The notes: a model not told the origin generated them from the sequence alone. 64,000 nucleotides of DNA from Castor canadensis (GCF_047511655.1 NC_133399.1:5893333-5957332), one strand, 5' to 3'. Shown: positions 1 through 11,480, numbered from the stretch's first letter. Numbers and translations are program-made.

Positions 1-201
1 TTACTTGTAAAAGAGTTTTGTTATATTGAGGAAATAACCATAAATTCCAAAAACAGTTGATATCTTGTGTAGAAAGAAATTGTGATAATATAATTAATTA
101 ATGTAATGAAGGACTACAGCTATCTGAGTGTCTCCAATGGTATAATGCTTGCAGAGTAATCACAACACTTTGTGTTCTCCCACACTGTTCCAACAAAAGT
201 G

Positions 202-227
202 AATGAATAAATAAATAAATAAATAAA
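202..227. repeat. (AATA)n microsatellite
   Basis: Six or so tandem copies of a 4-base AATA unit are visible directly. It lies at the low-coordinate edge of a minus-strand LTR and may have grown from an A-rich stretch there. Confidence 0.9.
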
Positions 228-239
228 GGATTTAAGCAT

Positions 240-716
240 GACTGTAGAAACACACCTTAATATGAAATACATAATTTTCTAAATTTTTTACTGTTGGAAT
301 TAAAGATCCTCCAGTGTTGAAACAGACTCATGAGAGACAGAAAATCTTGAAAAGGCAATTTCTTTTGATCAAAAGGGTGCAAGGATATATTCACTCCAGC
401 TGAGAAGACAGGTGAACACAAAATGGCTGACTGTGGATTCTCCTTATATCCCTGATGCAATTGTTCCTGTCACTTACCTGGGATTTGTGAAGTTCAAAAG
501 TTTACAATCTTTCTCAATTGACTAAAAGTCTTGGAAATGTGTTCACATACACCATTTGGCAGGGAATTTTTGTGGTCAATGCAGTTGTACAAGAATCTGG
601 AAGAAGAAACAGTAACCCTTTACAGCATGCAAGTCAACAAAAATGGCGACCTGAGGAATTTTAAGTAATTGAACAGGGTGAAATATACTTTTATAGAGAA
701 GATCATTTTTCTTACA
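240..716 (-). repeat. LTR of a minus-strand ERV (3' LTR)
   Basis: Read on the minus strand, the element begins TGTAAGAAAAATGATC at 716, directly after a purine-rich tract. It contains a TATA-like ATATAAGGA. The same sequence, clearly diverged, recurs on the plus strand from 42,010, which fixes the 5' edge. The 3' edge is uncertain; similarity fades around 240. An Env remnant lies upstream on the same strand, so this is a 3' LTR. Confidence 0.7.
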
Positions 717-735
717 ATTTCCCCCTGCTTTTAAT
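717..735 (-). promoter_or_regulatory. polypurine tract of the 0.2-1.25 kb ERV
   Basis: On the minus strand this reads AAAGCAGGGGGAAATT, ending where the LTR starts. That is the normal position of the plus-strand primer of a retrovirus. It marks the LTR/internal boundary. Confidence 0.65.
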
Positions 736-799
736 TTAAATTCATTTCTTCAAATTCATTTAGAAGGTCATTGGCTCTGACCTTCCTGTGTTTCTAATA

Positions 800-1240
800 G
801 AAAAAAATAATTTGGGTAGGGCAGTGGTGATTTTTTGATGAGGGCTGTCTCAATTAACAGCTGCATTAGTCCTCAACCACAAGGCATTTTGCAATATCCT
901 GCTAAAATTAAAACTCCAGACATTACGACCAAGGAGGTTAAGAATGAGCTCATCCAACCCTTGCATCTCCCAAAAAATTTTCAATTAAGTCAGTGAAGAG
1001 ATCATTTATGTCTGAAATTTCAGCTAATTCCTTGGATATGGTAGTTAATCCCTGTAGGGCCTTTGTAATAGTTCCATTGTGGGCTGAATTATTTGGTATA
1101 TATGTGCAACACAAAACTCCAAATTTTGCAAACTCCAACATTTCAGCCAACATGAAGTGTAATGCTAATCTGTGTTCCCAAGCCATTTGAATAGTTGGTC
1201 CCAAATGTTTTGCTATTCTTTTGATAGTGTCCCTGAGAGA
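800..1240 (-). pseudogene. ERV Env transmembrane-subunit remnant
   Basis: The minus-strand frame ending at 950 (last 95 or so of 173 codons) reads like the ectodomain of a retroviral Env transmembrane subunit. It has an immunosuppressive-domain-like helix around LALHFMLAE, then a CC pair followed by TYIPNN, then a helical stretch (ALQGLTTISKELAE). The first cysteine expected before the CC pair is not at its usual place, so the disulphide-linked CX6CC motif is broken. The upstream 78 codons of the frame come from a GA-rich stretch and are not Env. Fragments of a membrane anchor and tail can be followed in shifted frames to about 800. A polypurine tract and LTR follow on the same strand. This is a dead, partial env gene. 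Confidence 0.75.
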
Positions 1241-1524
1241 GATAAGAAGATAACCAAGAAACCAGTTACATTTACAATAGGCACCTGTCTGAAAAAAGAA
1301 ATATTTACATGATAAAGCAGATAATTTAGAAAAAGTTGCCCAGCCAAATGAAAGAAGAATGAAAAGAAAGGAGGAATGAAGACAGAATAAGAAGGAAGAA
1401 AGAAAGGAAGCAAAGAAGAGATGAACAGCAGAAGCACATGACAGTAATTGAGGCAAGGCTTGGAGGGACAAGATTTCAAGCCAGCACTTGGGAAGGATCA
1501 GTCATGAAGATCAAAAGTTCCAGG

Positions 1525-1745
1525 TCAGATCTGGTGGCTTAGGCTTATGCCTGTCATCATTGCTAGTTACTAGGCAGAGATCAGGGGGACTGAGTTTCAA
1601 AACTAGCACAGACAAATAGTTTGCAAGACACTGTGTTGATACTATCCAACACAATAATAGTCTGTTGGAGTGGATCAAGTGTTAGTGCCTGAGCTAGCAT
1701 GGATGAGTCTTGAGTTCAAATCCCATTACCACCAACAAAAGAAGT
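1525..1745 (+). mobile_element. composite SINE (7SL-like plus tRNA-like)
   Basis: The left half contains a diverged 'cctgtcatcattgctagtta' segment. The right half keeps a box-B-like 'gagttcaaatcccattacc' and ends A-rich. It is old and diverged. Confidence 0.75.
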
Positions 1746-2764
1746 GTTCAAAAATACTCTGGACTCCACAGGGAAACCATATCTTAAGTATATATGTCCA
1801 TAACATTGACAATAAAGATCAATCATACAGTGCTTGCTTAACACACAAAATAACCTGGGTTATAGTCCAGTACAAAGAAAGGTACATGATAGCATACTTT
1901 ATGGTCCAGTAATGAGCAGGTTTACAGCAGCAATAGCAATATCTGCCTGCAACAAGGTTTCTCAACTTCAGCACTAGCAACATTAGGGGCTTGATATTTA
2001 ATTGTGGGTAATGTACTGACCACTGCACAGTGTTTAACAATATCCTTGCTATTCATCCTCTAGATGTCACTAAATCCAGTGCCTGCTTCATATCATGACA
2101 ACAGAAAATCTATGTACTCACAGACACACATGTTCCCTAGGGATGAGAGTCAGCTGGTGAAAAAATTACATGGTAGAGTTCCAGAATAGCAATTGTTAGG
2201 TCCTGACTTCAAACCCCAGAACAAAAACAACAGGAAAAATTCCTTCAATAATTTTAAAGGAATACATCACAGACAACTGTGTCCCAGAGAAAGAAAAGAC
2301 AGCATATAGGATTCAAACACAAAATAACCACCTGGTTACCAAGACAGATTGTTTGAAATACTTCAGATCAAAATTTTGTTTCTTGGGAAAATTGAGTAAC
2401 ACCTCTGTGTTTGGGCTGAATACAACATTTGGAAGCTTCACCTGGTTTCTTTCAAACCAACACACACATAACAAGAAATAAGATTCATTACTGACAACTC
2501 AAATAAAATTAGCTGTATTCATTAAGCAAGTGAAATCACAGTGAACCAAGGAGAATGTGGCACTTTTCCTTACAAATAGATCCATTTCAACATGTCACAG
2601 CATCTAGTTGGATGCATACAATTCTCTAATTCTGAGAACACACCCAAATCTAGCAAACAACAATGAGTTACAAAGTATAGTACATATGGTAAATGGCTAA
2701 CAGCATTTAATGATTAAATGATTCAATCATTTAAAATCATTGAAAAAAGAAAGTGATCTCAAAA

Positions 2765-2960
2765 ATTGGATGCTAGTGACTCACTCCTGTTATCCTAGCT
2801 ACTAAGGAGGCAGAGGTCAATTAGTTCATGAGACTGTACCTCAAGAATATTCAACATAAAAAAGGGCTGGTGGACTGGCTCAAGTGGTAGAGTATTTCCC
2901 TAGGAAGCTTAAGGCCTCAATTATAAATTTGATATGACAATAAAAATATGTAAATAAAAA
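2765..2960 (+). mobile_element. composite SINE
   Basis: The left half reads 'cctgttatcctagctactaa' and the right half 'ggctggtggactggctcaag', in the order typical of this window's dimeric SINE. The tail is A-rich. Confidence 0.85.
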
Positions 2961-3219
2961 GAAGGTGTTTCCTTGAACCACAAGTGCTGGCCCAAACTTG
3001 TAATTCCATTGGCTGGATCATAGATAAAATGTTGGAGTGGTCTACATAGCAAGAATGACTCTTAGAAATGAATCAAAGAATAAAAGGGAGGAGATAGACT
3101 AAAGAAGAAAGAATACAAAATGATTAATTGTCCAACCTTAATAAACAAGGTTGAAATTGTATTGTTAAAGATACTACAGTATAACAAAGAGATTTACAAG
3201 GTGCCTGAAAGATCATAGG

Positions 3220-5777
3220 AAGAGCTTCAAATACAAATGACCATGCTCAAAGATGTAAGGAATTGCCTGTCAGGACAGAGGAAACCAGGTCAGGACATTG
3301 TCCTTGGAACTTTGTGACAGATGTCACCTTCTGATGGGCATTTTGGTGGGTGCAGTGGAATGGACATGGGAGGCAGAGTACAGATTTGCCTGGAAGAACC
3401 TCGAGATTTTTTCCTCCTGGACATGGTGCTCCGGAGTGGTTAGTGAGCAAAGAATGCAATAGAAAGCAATGACCAGTTTGTCAGTCCAAATATCTGCTCT
3501 CAGCTGTGTTTTGAGCAGTCTGTCATAAATTACCCTCCTTGTCTGAGCAAAAAAGTAAAAAATAAATGAAAGACAAAGAAAAAAAGGAAAAGACATTTAC
3601 AAATACATCTGAAACAAAAGGAAATCAGCCTTCATTGGAATTTAATATAAAGAGAAAACTGATTCCAAACAGAGCAGCCATCATGCAATATTGGCTGAAA
3701 AAATAATCTGTTAAACCCACAAGGAAAGGACAAAGCCAGTTTCTGCAGGAAAATATGAATTCTATTCTCTGTCATTACAATAATCAAATTGTATTTGAAA
3801 ACAGAATAAAGATTCTATAAACACAATAAAAGAGTAGACACTCAAGGAAGCAGCCTGTTTAACACACTCTCCATGAGGAGAAGATTGTACACATTTTGAA
3901 ACATAGAGACCACTGTCTCTGTGCACATGCAACCCATGATGGCTGACTTTGAGGAAGGGAGAGGAACCCTACAAAACCAGTGAATTTCATGGCTGGAATC
4001 TACACACACACTATGTTCACCACCTTCCACTATGAAATAGCTCACTACTACACAGGCTCATTGGGAAAGGTGTCAAACCCTCATCAAGAGCCAATTCAAT
4101 ATCCAGAGCTGCGCTCTCTTTTCCTAGCATTGCTTAACTCAAATGAATTCCCCAACACCAATGGGTATCCCATAGTTTAATTGAGGACAGTATGGAATGC
4201 AGAACTGTAGACATTTGATAAGTTTAGTAGAGTCCCACCACACTAGATCCACTGCAGATTCCAGTCTCACATGTGTTTGCTCTGTATGGTCACCAATCCC
4301 CATCCAATTTTGTCATGCTGGGGGCTTTGCACTTGCTAAGTAGGTGCTTTACCAGTTGAGCCACTTCACCAGCCCTTCCTGTGTTCTGTATTTTTGAATA
4401 GGTTCTTGCAAACTATTTGCTCAGGGCAGGCTTATTTTCCCAGGGCTGGCTTCAAACCATGATTCTCCTGATCTCTGTTTTCAAGAAGATAGGATTGCAG
4501 GCATGAGTAACTGGTCCAGGGTGCCATTTCCTATCTTGAAGTTACCTGGTGATGGCACTGTGCACCATCTCACTACTGCCATATCAACACCACCTAAAAA
4601 AGAGCCAAGGATAAACAACCAAATATGCTCCTATTGCTCAGGACATTCTGAATTTTACTTAATCTGTAGCATAACCTGAGACCAAGAGCAGCAGAAATAA
4701 ACTCTGAAATTAATAAGCCATATTTTGAGGCAGCACATCTCAAAGGTATCTTATTTTTCACTGTCTATTACAGGCTTTCTTAATTGTCTCAAAGCACATT
4801 GTGACTAAACCAATGATCTGAACGTGAATGTGAATAGCTGAAAACTTACCCAGGATTACCCAAGTACTCCTGGTGAACACTGGTGATTAAAGACAAACAG
4901 CACATCATAGTTCCCATTCTCATTACACTTAGATGCCTTTCCTTTTTGAATCTACAGCAAGGTAAGCACAAACTGAATTTCCACAATTTCTGCCACAAAA
5001 TTGTGATTAATTAAGCTCACAAAAACAGAACACTCATTAAGCAAACTGTCCTGAATGTTCTCTGCTTCCTCCAGGTCTGTGATCTCTGACCATGTCCAAT
5101 AAAAATCAGCAAATGACACCTCCTTTATTCACACGCTAAGGACAGGCTGGTGTCGGTGAAAGAATCTCTGCTCCCAGGCAGATGTTGTCCCTTGCATCTT
5201 CCCTATTCTCTCACTTTCTTTCTCCTCCTGTTTGCTGCTCCCTATAAAACACATCCTTGCTTTGTCTCATCCTTAAGATCCTGCAGACCTTGCAGTTGGT
5301 GCTGTCCTGCCAGTGTAGCCTCCTTTCACTATGTTCATCTCATACCTCAATATGCATTTCATTTGTGGAAATACTGTTTAGATACATGCCAAGGTCAACA
5401 TTAGTTATGTCTAAGAGAGCAACAGCCTCAAACCCTAAACACCTCCCCAAATCTGTTCTTCAACTGGAACACCAAATGCATATGCAATCCCTTCGCAGTG
5501 AGTTGGGCAAAACATGTACACCTACAAATTTAGGGATTTACTACTATAAAAATTTTTTAACAAATTTAAGAAAAAAGACGTATGGGGTCAGTGGACCATC
5601 CTTGGATTTGAGACCAAGTTTTAAACATTTATAATACTCAGGTAAATCAGATGTACCTAGAGATTTGCAGCAGCAGAGATCCCAAGGACCACAGATCATG
5701 CCATATAGGAACCCATGACCTTCTGTCATCTCCACAATCTGGAGAGCCACAAGCTCTAATGCAGAGCTCCTGGACAG
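3220..5777 (-). repeat. inverted duplicate D of block A (about 25.4-28.2 kb)
   Basis: Read on the minus strand from 5,777 down to about 3,220, this matches block A from about 25,440 to 28,150 in order. Anchors include the stretch ending in 'atctgtggtccttggg' near 5,690, the 'ggacatggtcagagatcacagacctgga' region near 5,075, a SINE at 4,315-4,530, the CATACAGAGCA... stretch near 4,290, and the 'ctgaggttcttcca'-like stretch near 3,400. Similarity is patchy but collinear. It stops abruptly at 5,777 where a minus-strand LTR begins. No coding exon was recognised. Confidence 0.75.
4315..4530 (-). mobile_element. composite SINE inside duplicate D
   Basis: The minus-strand element shows 'agccacttcaccagccct' (tRNA-like half) followed by 'gcttcaaaccatgattctcc' (7SL-like half). 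It sits at the place equivalent to the SINE at 26,695 in block A, so it was carried along by the duplication. Confidence 0.85.
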
Positions 5778-6160
5778 TGTTGTGGTGTTGTGGGAGTTTG
5801 CTAGCTGAGATACAGGACTCTTTAGGCAATTAGCAGGAAGCAACATTTTATTGTGCCAGCACAGTCTCAGTGGACTCATGTCCAAAGGCTGAGTCCTGAA
5901 AATAAAGGGGCCTCACCTTATATACCCTTGCAAGCAGGTTACAGAATCAAAAAGCAAGGTCTAATCCATATATGGTTATATTTAATTTTATTGGCTACTT
6001 TATCTTAGTGCTATGTGACTTTCCCCTCCCTAGTGTTACATGACCTTCCTCATGTTCAGATTTCTCAGGTTTTATCTCTCTGCTATGACATCCCTAACTC
6101 TTGCTACTTTCTCAGGACTCAGAATTAGACTGTTTTCTTCTGATCCTCCTCCCTGCTTCA
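5778..6160 (-). repeat. 3' LTR of a minus-strand class I ERV
   Basis: Minus-strand termini are TGAAGCAGGG at 6,160 and CACCACAACA at 5,778, about 383 bp. A TATATAAGG box lies near 5,916-5,924 and an AATAAA poly(A) signal at 5,847-5,852, both on the minus strand. A polypurine tract precedes it at 6,161-6,177. It interrupts duplicate D exactly at 5,777. Confidence 0.8.
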
Positions 6161-6177
6161 TTATTCCCCCCTTTGAT
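6161..6177 (-). promoter_or_regulatory. polypurine tract
   Basis: On the minus strand this reads ATCAAAGGGGGGAATAA, immediately upstream of the LTR start. This is the expected second-strand primer site and confirms element orientation. Confidence 0.75.
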
Positions 6178-6179
6178 AC

Positions 6180-7440
6180 TCAGACCCACTTACAGTCAAA
6201 GAGAATCATCTTTATTTAGGAGTTTGTATTTTATAGCATTATTATATGTGTGGCCATTTTTTATAGTGGGCCTTTATAATAGTTTTGATGAACAACAGCA
6301 CAAGGGAATCTAGGCAGGGACATATTAACCAAGGATTTAGAATTAGACCCATTGTCAGTAACAAGTTTTTGAATCCACATTAGGCAGAAAACCATCCTCC
6401 AAACAGATGCCATCCTCTCCAATTCTGGACAGGGACACAGGCAACCTTTCCCATTTTGTCTGTGATCTCCTTTATAACCTTTTGATAATTAATTTGTAAG
6501 TAGAAGGTGTTTAGGTTAAAATTTTGTACAAAATTTTTTCAGATGCAAGCAAATAGTCTAAAGCCAAGTGCTTTTGATAGTTGTGCATTTTAGTGTTTTG
6601 TCAGCAAAATGAGGGCTTTTGTAATTTTATTTGTTATAATTTTAACAACAGTGTGTAGCCTGATGATGCAGTTCAGCATATATATAGGGGTGTGATAGCC
6701 CTAGGACATCCTTTTGCCCAGGTGGGAGAACTATAGCAATGGATGATTTATTCAGGAGGCCATTTGTCATCTTTTTAACTGCCAGTTTGTAAGATACACC
6801 TTTTTTCTTTGTAATCATATATACAGGGACTCTCACATTGGGCCACAACAAACATAGCATGAAGTAAAATTTAGTGTCTGGGCTATAGACTCAGTCAGTG
6901 AGAGGAACAAATTTGTAGCTTTGGCAGAGATGGAAAATTTACTTTTCATCTCCTATCAAAGGAGTGAAACACTTGGGTAACAGCTACTAATTTGAGGTGT
7001 ATCAGACTCTCAGGGTCAAGACCCTTTTTGTCTATTTTTGTATTAATTACTTTTCCCTCTGTTTAATCAGATGAGTTAAGTACAGTGAAATTTACAGGGT
7101 TAAGGGTGCCACAAGTGCAGTTAGGGGCAGCTTTCCCCTTGTGAAAGAGGGCTGTGTATTTATCCCAGATAATTAACAATAAGCAGTAATTATGCATCCT
7201 CCCCAAAAGAGATAGAAGAGAGTTAATAAAAACCTTTCACTGTGAGATCAATCAGTGGGGGTGGTATCTTCCAAGCCTGTGGCAAAGATTAGGGTTACAA
7301 CTACAGCAGCAGATGCAGAAAAGGGGCAACAATGCATTACAGTGAGATAACTGGGGTGAAAAAAAATCCATTTGTCCTGTTAGAGTTGACTCCTCAAGCT
7401 TCCCCATGCATAGACTAGTCAGCTTCCAGCGGTGAGTAGT
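6180..7440 (-). pseudogene. ERV Env debris
   Basis: Minus-strand translations in broken frames give surface-subunit-like cysteine-rich stretches near 7,130 and, near 6,560, a segment (HLALDYLLA) like the immunosuppressive-domain helix of a transmembrane subunit. Several stops and frameshifts interrupt it, and the CX6CC region is not intact. Position between integrase and the 3' LTR fits env. The assignment relies on order plus short motifs. Confidence 0.55.
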
Positions 7441-7554
7441 ATACTGCTGTCATTCAGGTGTTTTTAGTTTCCTGCTGTTTCCTGGGAAGTAGAGTCCCAC
7501 CATGGGAAGGTGCTTAGGTTCTGGAGGGTGACCCTGCATGGTGAAGCTGGATCA

Positions 7555-7700
7555 GGGATGCACTTCCACTCAAGAGATGCTGGTTTGACTCAATTGTGGT
7601 GGATCCAAGGAGCAATCACTGCTACTTTAACTCTGGTGGGTGTAGACAAGATAATAAGAAAAGGGCCCCTCCAATGGGGTTTTAATTGTTGGACATTTTA
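7555..7700 (-). pseudogene. ERV integrase C-terminal (GPY/F) fragment
   Basis: One minus-strand frame gives GPFLIILSTPTRVKVA followed by PWIHHN and an in-frame TGA, then VKPAS. This is the GPY/F C-terminal module of gammaretrovirus-type integrases, which contacts DNA/chromatin. Nothing of the catalytic core was recognised upstream, so pol is truncated on this side. It supports a class I ERV whose 3' half runs from here to 5,778. Confidence 0.75.
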
Positions 7701-7889
7701 GTTTATTTTTTAATCCACACTACATTTTTAACTGAATAAAATTAACTTGGCATCAATATACTGTTAGTATATATTTGAAAGATAACTCATTGTTTAAAAT
7801 AAAGTAAAAACCACCATCTTTAAGTACTAAAGGACACGTTTAGAGCCAGTAGAAATGGTTATTTGTCTCTATTTAAGTAGAAGACCCTG

Positions 7890-8060
7890 TCTAAAAATAT
7901 GAGTTTGTGTCTGGAAGGACTTTAATGCCAGATAGCCACACATGCATAAGAACCATTTCTTTAATCCTCTCAGCCTTGGTTATTCTTGAGAGGTCTGGCA
8001 TCTGTGACTCCATTTGAACTTTCATGGCATTCCCTCCTTTGTCTCCAAACTGCTTGTCTC
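7890..8060 (-). repeat. repeat shared with about 43.35-43.47 kb
   Basis: On the minus strand 'agtttggagacaaaggaggg' and 'caaatggagtcacagatgcc' match plus-strand sequence at 43,380-43,450 ('agtttggagacaagaaggga', 'caaatggagtcacctgcagc'). It is an interspersed repeat, perhaps ERV-internal. The family is not identified. Confidence 0.5.
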
Positions 8061-8180
8061 TGAGCAGTCTATTCTGAAAATCTGTCTTCCATCCATGTAC
8101 TAACCAGGCCCAACCCTGCTTAGATTCCAAATCCAGATGAGATAGGGCATGTTCAGGGTGGTAGGGCCATGGTCTGCAAA
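8060..8180 (-). pseudogene. 5S rRNA pseudogene
   Basis: The plus strand at 8,088-8,180 is a near match to the reverse complement of vertebrate 5S rRNA: 'gtactaaccaggcccaaccc', 'tgcttagattcc', 'gatgagatagggcatgttca', 'gggtggtagggccatggtct'. The 5' half and internal promoter region (A-box side) are recognisable with scattered substitutions. The 3' quarter (8,060-8,088) is badly diverged and there is no T-run terminator. It is probably a retroposed copy or part of a 5S-derived repeat. Confidence 0.8.
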
Positions 8181-8329
8181 TCTTTCTTGATTAGTTGGTT
8201 TTTCTTGGATTTTGTTTGCTTCTATGATTTGAGTCCCATATACAGGGGGTGGGAGGAATAATGAGCAGATCAGGTGGGAGTCAGTGCCAAGTAAACACTT
8301 CTGGTCAAATTTAAGCAACAAAGTGTCTT

Positions 8330-8820
8330 AGAAGATGGCTCTTAGACAGCGGGCTTCTAGACAAAAACAATACAAAACATAATCTAACAAAAGCAGGTGT
8401 CTAAAAGCTAACCTGGTTTACACATAAGTAGTTATTAGAGTCATTTATTTTATGAACTTGATTGTAAATGTCCCAGAAGGATGAAAACAGTAATGACAAA
8501 AACATAAGAGTCATGGTTAAAATTTTGATGGGCAATTTAGCAGCTAGCAGAACCTTTTTTCAGTACCATTAACATTTTGCTACCGTGTTTATCTAAATTT
8601 TGTATTTTATAAGGCTTGATATACTTGAAAAACATAAACATATTTAATATACAGGAAGCAGCAACACCATCACAGCTTTATAGAGGTAATATATACATAT
8701 TAGTTTAGTTGTTCTTAAAGTAAAACATTAGATTTTTATCAGTTTGGGTTAGAAAGAAGAGTTTTAGCAAACCCAAGTAGCCCAGTCACAGACACATATA
8801 GGGCACCAACTGTATTAGAA
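8330..8820. other. no recognised feature
   Basis: AT-rich sequence with stops in all frames. Possibly decayed ERV-internal DNA, given the LTR-like block that follows, but no motif supports that. Confidence 0.5.
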
Positions 8821-8829
8821 TCACCCAAG

Positions 8830-9130
8830 ACAACAGTTGCTTAACCATGAGGTCATCTAGAAAATTTTATAAAACTGTTAGAAAATAAGAGGCATGGAAG
8901 AGGCAGAGAAATGGCTCAAACACCAATTCAGGGTTTATTGTTTAGGCAGGAGCCCTGGGGAGGGACACCCCAGCAAGAGAGCTAGAGCCCATTGCCATGC
9001 ACAGGCTTGGGCTAGAATAGGGGGCTAGTGGAAAAGTACCAGGAATTTCACTGAGGCATATTGTTGCTGGGCAACCAAGAAAGATAAGTTGTAGTGAGCT
9101 CATTGTCTGCCTAACTGTCCTTGGCATCTA
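8830..9130 (-). repeat. LTR-like fragment
   Basis: The minus strand has an AATAAA signal at 8,934-8,939 followed by 'ccctgaattggtgtttgagc' and a C/T-rich stretch, the layout of an LTR R/U5 region. Limits are uncertain. It differs from the LTR at 5,778-6,160, so the two are not a pair. Confidence 0.45.
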
Positions 9131-9409
9131 CCCAGGGAGATAAAAGTAAGCCATCTGCATAAGGGAGGAGGTCTAGTACTAAATATGATTGTCTTCATTG
9201 TTAACCCATAAATAAACCAACTCCTAAATGAACATGACTCAATTACCTCAGTAGTTGAAATTCTGAGAAAAATCACCAGAGAACACAGGTAAATATTTAT
9301 GGGGACTAAGTTTGGAGTTAGGAAACATAGTGGCCAAAAATCATGGCTCAGATATTGAGAAGGGCTCACATCCCAGAGTGTTGACATTAACCCACTGTTT
9401 ATTATATAC

Positions 9410-10110
9410 AGCAGGATTCCACCAACCTGTAGTCAATGGAGCTCCTCTAAAATAACAGGCCCAATCTGGACATCCCAGGGCAAAAATTCCCTTCATCCAA
9501 CATGTGGAAGGAGTAGAACCATCACCTCCACTTTGTTGAGTCCAATAAAAACTGGAGGTCTTGACTTCTAGTGTACTCTTCTTTTTTAAGTTTTTTTAAT
9601 CCTATCTGGAGGATGTATTTTGGCTTTACATAAGTGAATATGTCTCAAACCTTATATCAATGCAGCAGTACTTCCTTTGCTCAACTGCCTCTTGTTTTTC
9701 TGTGCTTCAATAAGTCTTGTTTTGCAAAATACCTGATTTCAGCTACATCCCTTAGCAGACTTGGTCTCCTTTCCAGTTCCTACCCAGCCAAGCCTGCAGA
9801 TTCATTGTAGTTTAGCCAAAGTTGCATCTGACTTTTCAGGGTAGAAACTGCTTCTTCCACTTCGAAATCAGGCCAGCAGTCTGCAGAGGGAATTCCACAC
9901 TCAGAGTCCAAGGAGACAGCACCTGATCTCTCAGAAACATCACTAGCTACTATGGAGCAATCACAATTCCTTTTACAGTTCCATGATCCACCTACCCTTT
10001 ACAATCTCTGACAAGCCTCCACACCTTCCCAAATGCTCATAGTTTTGCTGCTATCTGAATTAATCAGTGCAAACAAACCACCTCTAAAGCAAGTTTTTGT
10101 TTTCTCAATG
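9410..10110. other. no recognised feature
   Basis: No ORF of note, no repeat motif recognised, no similarity to the other blocks seen by eye. Confidence 0.5.
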
Positions 10111-10114
10111 GGGG

Positions 10115-10200
10115 AGGTTTGTCCTGAGGCTTGAACTCAAGCCTCACATTTCCTAAGCAGACACCTTACCACTTTAACCACTCCACCAGCACCCCCAATT
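10115..10200 (-). mobile_element. SINE fragment (tRNA-like half)
   Basis: The minus-strand copy of the right monomer only: plus strand 'ttgaactcaagcctcacatt' then 'aaccactccaccagcacc'. Confidence 0.8.
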
Positions 10201-10759
10201 TCTTTGTACTCTTATTTCCTTTTCCCTTTGAAAGCAAAGCTCAATTGTTTAATCACTGGAATGTCTGTGTATGTTGCTTTTCAAAAACCATCTACTGTAA
10301 TATATAAACCAAAGTAATGTCCTGTGTTAGTCATGATTTCACCATAAAACAATGAGAAACAGTCTCAGGGTACACCACACTGTGATGGTCCTCCCCACAC
10401 AAACTTCATAAGCAAGACTAGAGTGTCCTCCAAATACCTGCCATGACCACGCAGACAGGAAGCCTCAAATATGGGTGTGGAGAAGTCCAGCAAGGACTGT
10501 GGGCTAGGATGAATCTCTTCACAGGAAAAAGACAGGGGAGTTCAGAGAGGTCCTGACTCCCTGACTGGACTCACCATACAGGCTTCAGGGGGCGAAAGAG
10601 TGAGTGTCCTCAACAGTGGGTTCAATTCATATATTTAGAAGGTGACTGTGGCCGTCTTTGCCCAACTTCAGAGCCTGGACATGATTTCACCATTTCCCAC
10701 TGCTAATGCAACAAGGTGTCCTCTAAGGTTCTGCTCTCAGTATAAATATCTCAGATCCC

Positions 10760-10970
10760 AAACTGATTACATGCCTGTAATCTGAGGTTCTCTGGAGGCT
10801 GAGATGAGGAGGATAGGTTCCAGGTCAGAAAAGGTCCAAAAAGAAAAAGATAAAAAAGGGAACAACCTGATCTCAATAGTAGCCACAGAAAGAAGGGCCA
10901 GAGATGTGACTCAAGTAGTACAGCATAGTCTCAGTAAGTGTAAGGCCCTGAGACCCATTATTTTGCATAA
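10760..10970 (+). mobile_element. composite SINE
   Basis: The left half begins 'acatgcctgtaatctgaggt'. The right half is 'gggccagagatgtgactcaa' with 'gtgtaaggccctgagaccca'. The linker has A-rich insertions. Confidence 0.75.
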
Positions 10971-11164
10971 TTAAGTTAGGCTAATAAATTCTCACTGATG
11001 TTATTCCTTTTTTAACAGTGTATGAAGACTTTTATCATTGAGTAACTAAATAAATAGAACAGATAAGCACTACTTCCTTGAGGGGGTACTTTCTACATAA
11101 TAAAATCCTGCAAACTCTGCTTTGAGCAATTATTCACAAACAGAAAGACCATGAATCTCCAACT

Positions 11165-11320
11165 TTAGGTAAGGTCATCATGAAAACACACCTTTCCTTA
11201 TTGAAGAGTGGATTCTCTAGGCTTGTGCTGTGAACCCCAGCATTTACCAAAGTTGAGGATGTATTCAGAATATTGTATGTGTGTCCTCCTTAAAGAAGTG
11301 GTGAGACATCTTACAGTTGA
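11165..11320 (-). repeat. short inverted copy of the start of blocks A and B
   Basis: The minus strand matches 18,630-18,775 (A) and 44,490-44,640 (B) over about 150 bp. Examples are 'aatattctgaatacatcctc', 'aactttggtaaatgctgggg' and 'ggttcacagcacaagcct'. It is flanked by unrelated DNA. Confidence 0.65.
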
Positions 11321-11394
11321 CAAAAACAAAAATAAAGTCACCATTATCATCCAAAATATCACAATACTACCTGAAAGAGCTTCAAATGCAGAAT

Positions 11395-11480
11395 TTAAAC
11401 TGGTGGTGTGGCTCAAGCAGTGTAGTGCCTGCTATGCAAGCACAAAGCACTGTCTTCAAACCCCATCCATCCAAACAAAA
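11395..11480 (+). mobile_element. SINE fragment (tRNA-like half)
   Basis: Reads 'ctggtggtgtggctcaagca' then 'cttcaaaccccatccatcca', a right monomer without its left half. Confidence 0.8.

Noticed and set aside
8805..8835. Possible primer-binding site (minus 'TTGGTGCCC') after the LTR-like fragment
   Set aside because: It does not match a tRNA 3' end that I could identify beyond the first bases.
10320..10370. Similarity of 'aatgagaaacagtctcagg' to the inverted module end at 24,780
   Set aside because: Only about 20 bp agree and the flanks do not follow, so another inverted module was not claimed.
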